A stretch of 6,851 bases of DNA. It comes from Candidatus Acetothermia bacterium (GTDB lineage Bacteria; Bipolaricaulota; Bipolaricaulia; RBG-16-55-9; JANLFV01). The stretch spans positions 1 to 6,851 of the forward strand of contig JAPWVC010000069.1 of NCBI GenBank assembly GCA_028275195.1, read 5' to 3'. The position numbers and the translations under genes are program-made. Within the stretch, counting starts at the first letter, position 1. Every line of letters starts with the position of its first letter. Shown piece by piece: positions 4,536 through 6,851 of the stretch. The notes under the pieces are model-generated. The model was not told the origin of the DNA. It did no database searches and saw nothing but the letters and a program-made list of their open reading frames with translations.

Positions 4536-5803
4536 AATTCGAGCCCTCCCCCGAGGATGAGCCCCCGCCGGCTATGATAGCCAAGCTCGAGGAAGAGCTC
4601 CTCCCACCTGAAGAGGAGCCCCCCGAGGGCGGAGAGGTAGCTCTCGCTCGTCCGATACCCGTTCGGCTTGATCGTCACATCTTGCGGTAGGGGCCCTCCC
4701 CAAGCAGGAGCGGCGAGGTGGACCCTCTCCTGGACGGCTATTCCCCCACCGAGGACCAGTGCCAGCCTGCCCCGAAGCGGCAAGGCTAGCTTCAAATAGA
4801 ACTCCATCTCCGGGCCGGAGTTGTAGACCCGCTCGTCCGGCCAGGGCTCCTCGGGCGGCTCTACCTCGTAGTAATCGGGGACTCGCTCGCCGGTGAACCG
4901 GGCCGCGGCCCCTAGCCAAAGTTGGGAGAGGAGCTTGACCTCCAGTCCTAGGCTCCCCCAGTCAAGCCCGAGGTTCACCCCCAAGCCGGGCAAGCGCGGC
5001 GCGACGCTCTCCCCGGGCCCCGGCGGGAGCGGGGGCGGGAGGAGGGCTTCTTCGAGCCGGGCCGTGAGCTCCTCGACCTCGCTCCTCTCAAGATAGAGCC
5101 GGGCCGCCCAGCTCTGATAGCCCTCCTTCTCTAGGACGACTCGCACGAACCCGGGCCTGACGCTCATCGCCAAGGGGGTTAGACCCACGGCCTTCCCGTT
5201 GAGATAGACTCTCGCGCCACTCGGCTCGGAGGTGACGATCAGCCAGGCCCGCCCTGGCTCAAGGAGGTAGAAGCTCGCCCAAGCCGCGGCCCACCCTTGG
5301 GAGGAGAGGTCTTTCATTACCTCTACTTTTAGCGCCTGGGGAGCGAGGCCGATGGGCGGGAAGGGGGCCTCCTCCGCTTCCGCGCCCCAAGAAGGCGAGA
5401 GGGCCTGGATCGGCCTGGTGCTGGCGATGGCCTGAAGATACTCCAGCCCCGGCTTCCCCTCGACGACCAGGCTATAGCGCTCGTCAGGGATGGCATAGCG
5501 CCCGGCCGCAAGGAAGTTCTTAGGCTGGAAGGCATTGGGGAAGAGCAGGGTCACCTTGCCCTCAGGGGAGATATCGTAGATATAGACATAGCAGTCTTGA
5601 GTGATGGCGAAATGGACGGTCAAGCGCTCCCCGACCTCGTAGGCATCCTTATCGAGCCAGAGCTTGATGGAGAGGGCTCCCTCCTCGGGATTGGTGATTA
5701 TGGCCTCAGGCAGGGGCTTCTCGCTCTCGACCGCTGGTGCAGCCGAGGAGAGCACCATCAGGCAAAGCGCTAACGCAGAGAGGGCACGCGCGCCCATACT
5801 CAT
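4532..5803 (-). CDS. Secreted DUF4384-like/PEGA-domain protein with a C-terminal beta-barrel-like region
   Basis: This is a 423-residue exported protein with no enzyme motif. A signal peptide covers residues 1-24 (RALSALALCLMVLSSAAPA), with signal-peptidase-I-type cleavage after A24; the Cys at 14 does not form a proper lipobox. Residues about 35-135 match the DUF4384 pattern (LWLDKDAYEVGERLTVHFAI, CYVYIYDISPEGKVTLLFPN, then YAIPDERYSLVV and GLEYLQAIAS). Residues about 184-250 are a PEGA domain (WLIVTSEPSGARVYLNGKAV, GLTPL, VVLEKEGYQSW). A proline-rich linker (255-272) leads to about 150 residues of alternating hydrophobic strands (LGVNLGLDW, SLGLEVKLLSQLWLGAAARF, FYLKLALPL, LALVLGGGIAV, LFLELGYHS) ending in LEF, resembling an outer-membrane barrel with a terminal Phe. 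The start overlaps the hutU stop (ATGA), with GAGG 5 bases upstream. A periplasmic or cell-surface structural role is inferred. Confidence 0.87.
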   Translation of the reverse strand: MSMGARALSALALCLMVLSSAAPAVESEKPLPEAIITNPEEGALSIKLWLDKDAYEVGERLTVHFAITQDCYVYIYDISPEGKVTLLFPNAFQPKNFLAAGRYAIPDERYSLVVEGKPGLEYLQAIASTRPIQALSPSWGAEAEEAPFPPIGLAPQALKVEVMKDLSSQGWAAAWASFYLLEPGRAWLIVTSEPSGARVYLNGKAVGLTPLAMSVRPGFVRVVLEKEGYQSWAARLYLERSEVEELTARLEEALLPPPLPPGPGESVAPRLPGLGVNLGLDWGSLGLEVKLLSQLWLGAAARFTGERVPDYYEVEPPEEPWPDERVYNSGPEMEFYLKLALPLRGRLALVLGGGIAVQERVHLAAPAWGGPLPQDVTIKPNGYRTSESYLSALGGLLFRWEELFLELGYHSRRGLILGGGLEF

Positions 5804-6851
5804 AGCAGCCTCGGGATCTTGATCCCGCGCTCCTTAGCTATGCGAATGGCCTTCTCGTAGCCGGCGTCGGCATGCCTCACCACCCCAAGCCCGGGGTCGA
5901 CGGTCAGGACCCGCTCCAAGCGCTTGGCCGCTTCAGGGGTCCCATCGGCCACGATCACCATCCCCGCGTGGATCGACTTCCCGATCCCCACTCCCCCGCC
6001 GTGGTGGACCGCGACCCAGGTGGCCCCGGCCACGGCGTTCAGCAGGGCATTGAGGATCGGCCAGTCGGCGATCGCATCGCTCCCGTCCCTCATCCCCTCG
6101 GTCTCGCGGTAGGGCGAGGCCACGCTCCCCGCGTCCAGATGGTCTCGCCCGATCACGATGGGGGCCTTGACCTCCCCCGAGCGGACTAGCTCGTTGAAGG
6201 CCAGTCCGGCCCTGGCCCGCTCGCCATACCCGAGCCAGCAGATCCGAGCCGGGAGCCCTTGGAACTTTACTTTCTCCTCGGCCATCCTGATCCAGCGGCG
6301 GAGGGCCTGGTCCTCGGGGAAGAGCTCGAGGATCGCCTCATCAGTCCGGTAGATGTCCTCCGGATCGCCGGAGAGGGCGGCCCACCTGAACGGCCCCTTC
6401 CCCTCACAGAACATCGGGCGGATGAAGGCCGGGACGAACCCGGGGAAGGCGCTCAAAGCTCCGTTTAAACCGCCCTTCTCTGCCTGGCCGCGGATGTTGT
6501 TCCCGTAGTCGAAGACCACCGCTCCCTTTTGCTTGAACTCGATCATCGCCCGGACATGGCGGACCATCGACTCGTAGGCCATCTTGATATAGCGTTCGGG
6601 ATCGGCCTTCCGGAGCTCGAGGGCCTCCTCGAAGGGGAGCCCGGCGGGGACATAGCCGTTCAGCTCGTCGTGGGCCGCGGTCTGGTCGGTCACGACATCA
6701 GGGACGATCCCGCGCCTGACCAGCTCGGGGTAGACATCGGCGGCATTGCCCAGGAGGCCGACGGAGAGGGGCTCGCCACGCTCCTTGTGGGAGAGGACCA
6801 GCTCGAGGGCCTCCTCCAGGCTGTCGGTCCAGGTGTCGAGATAGCCGGTCT
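5800..6851 (-). CDS. hutU: Urocanate hydratase (urocanase), C-terminal two-thirds
   Basis: This is the second step of histidine degradation: urocanate plus water gives 4-imidazolone-5-propanoate, with a tightly bound NAD+ acting as electrophile; cytoplasmic. The 5' end is cut by the window; 349 residues are visible of about 550, and the frame is open to the edge (TGYLDTWTDS, PLSVGLLGNAADVYPEL), so the GTG at 6693 is internal. Family motifs: VVTDQTAAHDELNGYVPAG, DYGNNIRGQA, RPMFCEGKGPFRWAALSGDP, ARICWLGYGERA, IGRDHLDAGSVASPYRETE, MRDGSDAIADWPILNALLNA and VHHGGGVGIGKSIHAGMV. The essential cysteine is in ARICW (codon 6240-6238). The C-terminus GIKIPRLL is the expected end, so the protein is complete on that side. 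It is coupled by ATGA to the PEGA-domain gene downstream. hutH, hutI or folate-linked hut genes are not in view. Confidence 0.97.
   Translation of the reverse strand, partial: TGYLDTWTDSLEEALELVLSHKERGEPLSVGLLGNAADVYPELVRRGIVPDVVTDQTAAHDELNGYVPAGLPFEEALELRKADPERYIKMAYESMVRHVRAMIEFKQKGAVVFDYGNNIRGQAEKGGLNGALSAFPGFVPAFIRPMFCEGKGPFRWAALSGDPEDIYRTDEAILELFPEDQALRRWIRMAEEKVKFQGLPARICWLGYGERARAGLAFNELVRSGEVKAPIVIGRDHLDAGSVASPYRETEGMRDGSDAIADWPILNALLNAVAGATWVAVHHGGGVGIGKSIHAGMVIVADGTPEAAKRLERVLTVDPGLGVVRHADAGYEKAIRIAKERGIKIPRLL

Noticed and set aside
5800..6693. GTG at 6693 as the start of urocanase
   Set aside because: The codon is the second Val of the conserved VVTDQT motif, and family-like sequence continues in frame to the window edge.
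1..6851. CRISPR array, tRNA, rRNA, insertion sequence or phage genes
   Set aside because: No regularly spaced repeats, clover-leaf sequence, transposase or integrase motif, or terminal inverted repeats seen on either strand.

Overview
The window is about 60% G+C and gene-dense, with strong G/C bias at third codon positions. It reads as a bacterial chromosome segment. A C-terminal beta-barrel-like module ending in Phe on a signal-peptide protein suggests a diderm with an outer membrane. The style (AGG/GGG-rich codons, compact genes, a dipeptide-type permease with an unusual periplasmic loop) would fit a thermophilic, peptide- or amino-acid-using member of a deep-branching or uncultured phylum such as Bipolaricaulota/Acetothermia. 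That placement is a guess; no marker gene here fixes the taxon.

Layout, left to right. (1) 1-1397, plus strand: the end of a DppB-type and a complete DppC-type peptide/oligopeptide ABC permease, coupled by an ATGA overlap. No ATPase gene follows. (2) 1398-1561: a 164-nt spacer with small inverted repeats. (3) 1562-2230, plus: a Crp/Fnr-family regulator with no cysteine and a non-canonical cAMP pocket. (4) 2231-3157, minus: a sugar-phosphate-isomerase/endonuclease-IV-like TIM barrel, split into two abutting reading frames (2729-3151 and 2343-2732) that meet at a GTGA overlap beside a run of five G. Two possible small reading frames flank it, one upstream (2 codons before its start codon) and one downstream. 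(5) About 3303-3352: an AT-rich island with two good sigma-70-type promoters pointing away from each other and physically interlocked. One would drive the TIM-barrel cluster leftwards, the other an M24 peptidase rightwards. (6) 3438-4535, plus: an M24B Xaa-Pro peptidase with all metal ligands. (7) 4532-5803, minus: a secreted DUF4384-like/PEGA/beta-barrel protein converging on the peptidase so tightly that the two stop codons share CTAG. (8) 5800-6851, minus: the C-terminal two-thirds of urocanate hydratase (HutU), coupled to the PEGA protein by an ATGA overlap.

Taken together the genes suggest peptide and amino-acid catabolism: peptide uptake, cleavage of Xaa-Pro peptides, and histidine degradation through urocanate. 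The Crp-family regulator could control some of this, but nothing in the sequence proves it. The most interesting points are the interlocked divergent promoters, the half-barrel split of the TIM-barrel gene, the fusion of DUF4384-like and PEGA modules to a putative outer-membrane barrel co-transcribed with hutU, and the possible unannotated small genes around the TIM-barrel locus. I see no CRISPR array, tRNA, rRNA or insertion sequence. There is no gene-free stretch longer than about 300 bases.
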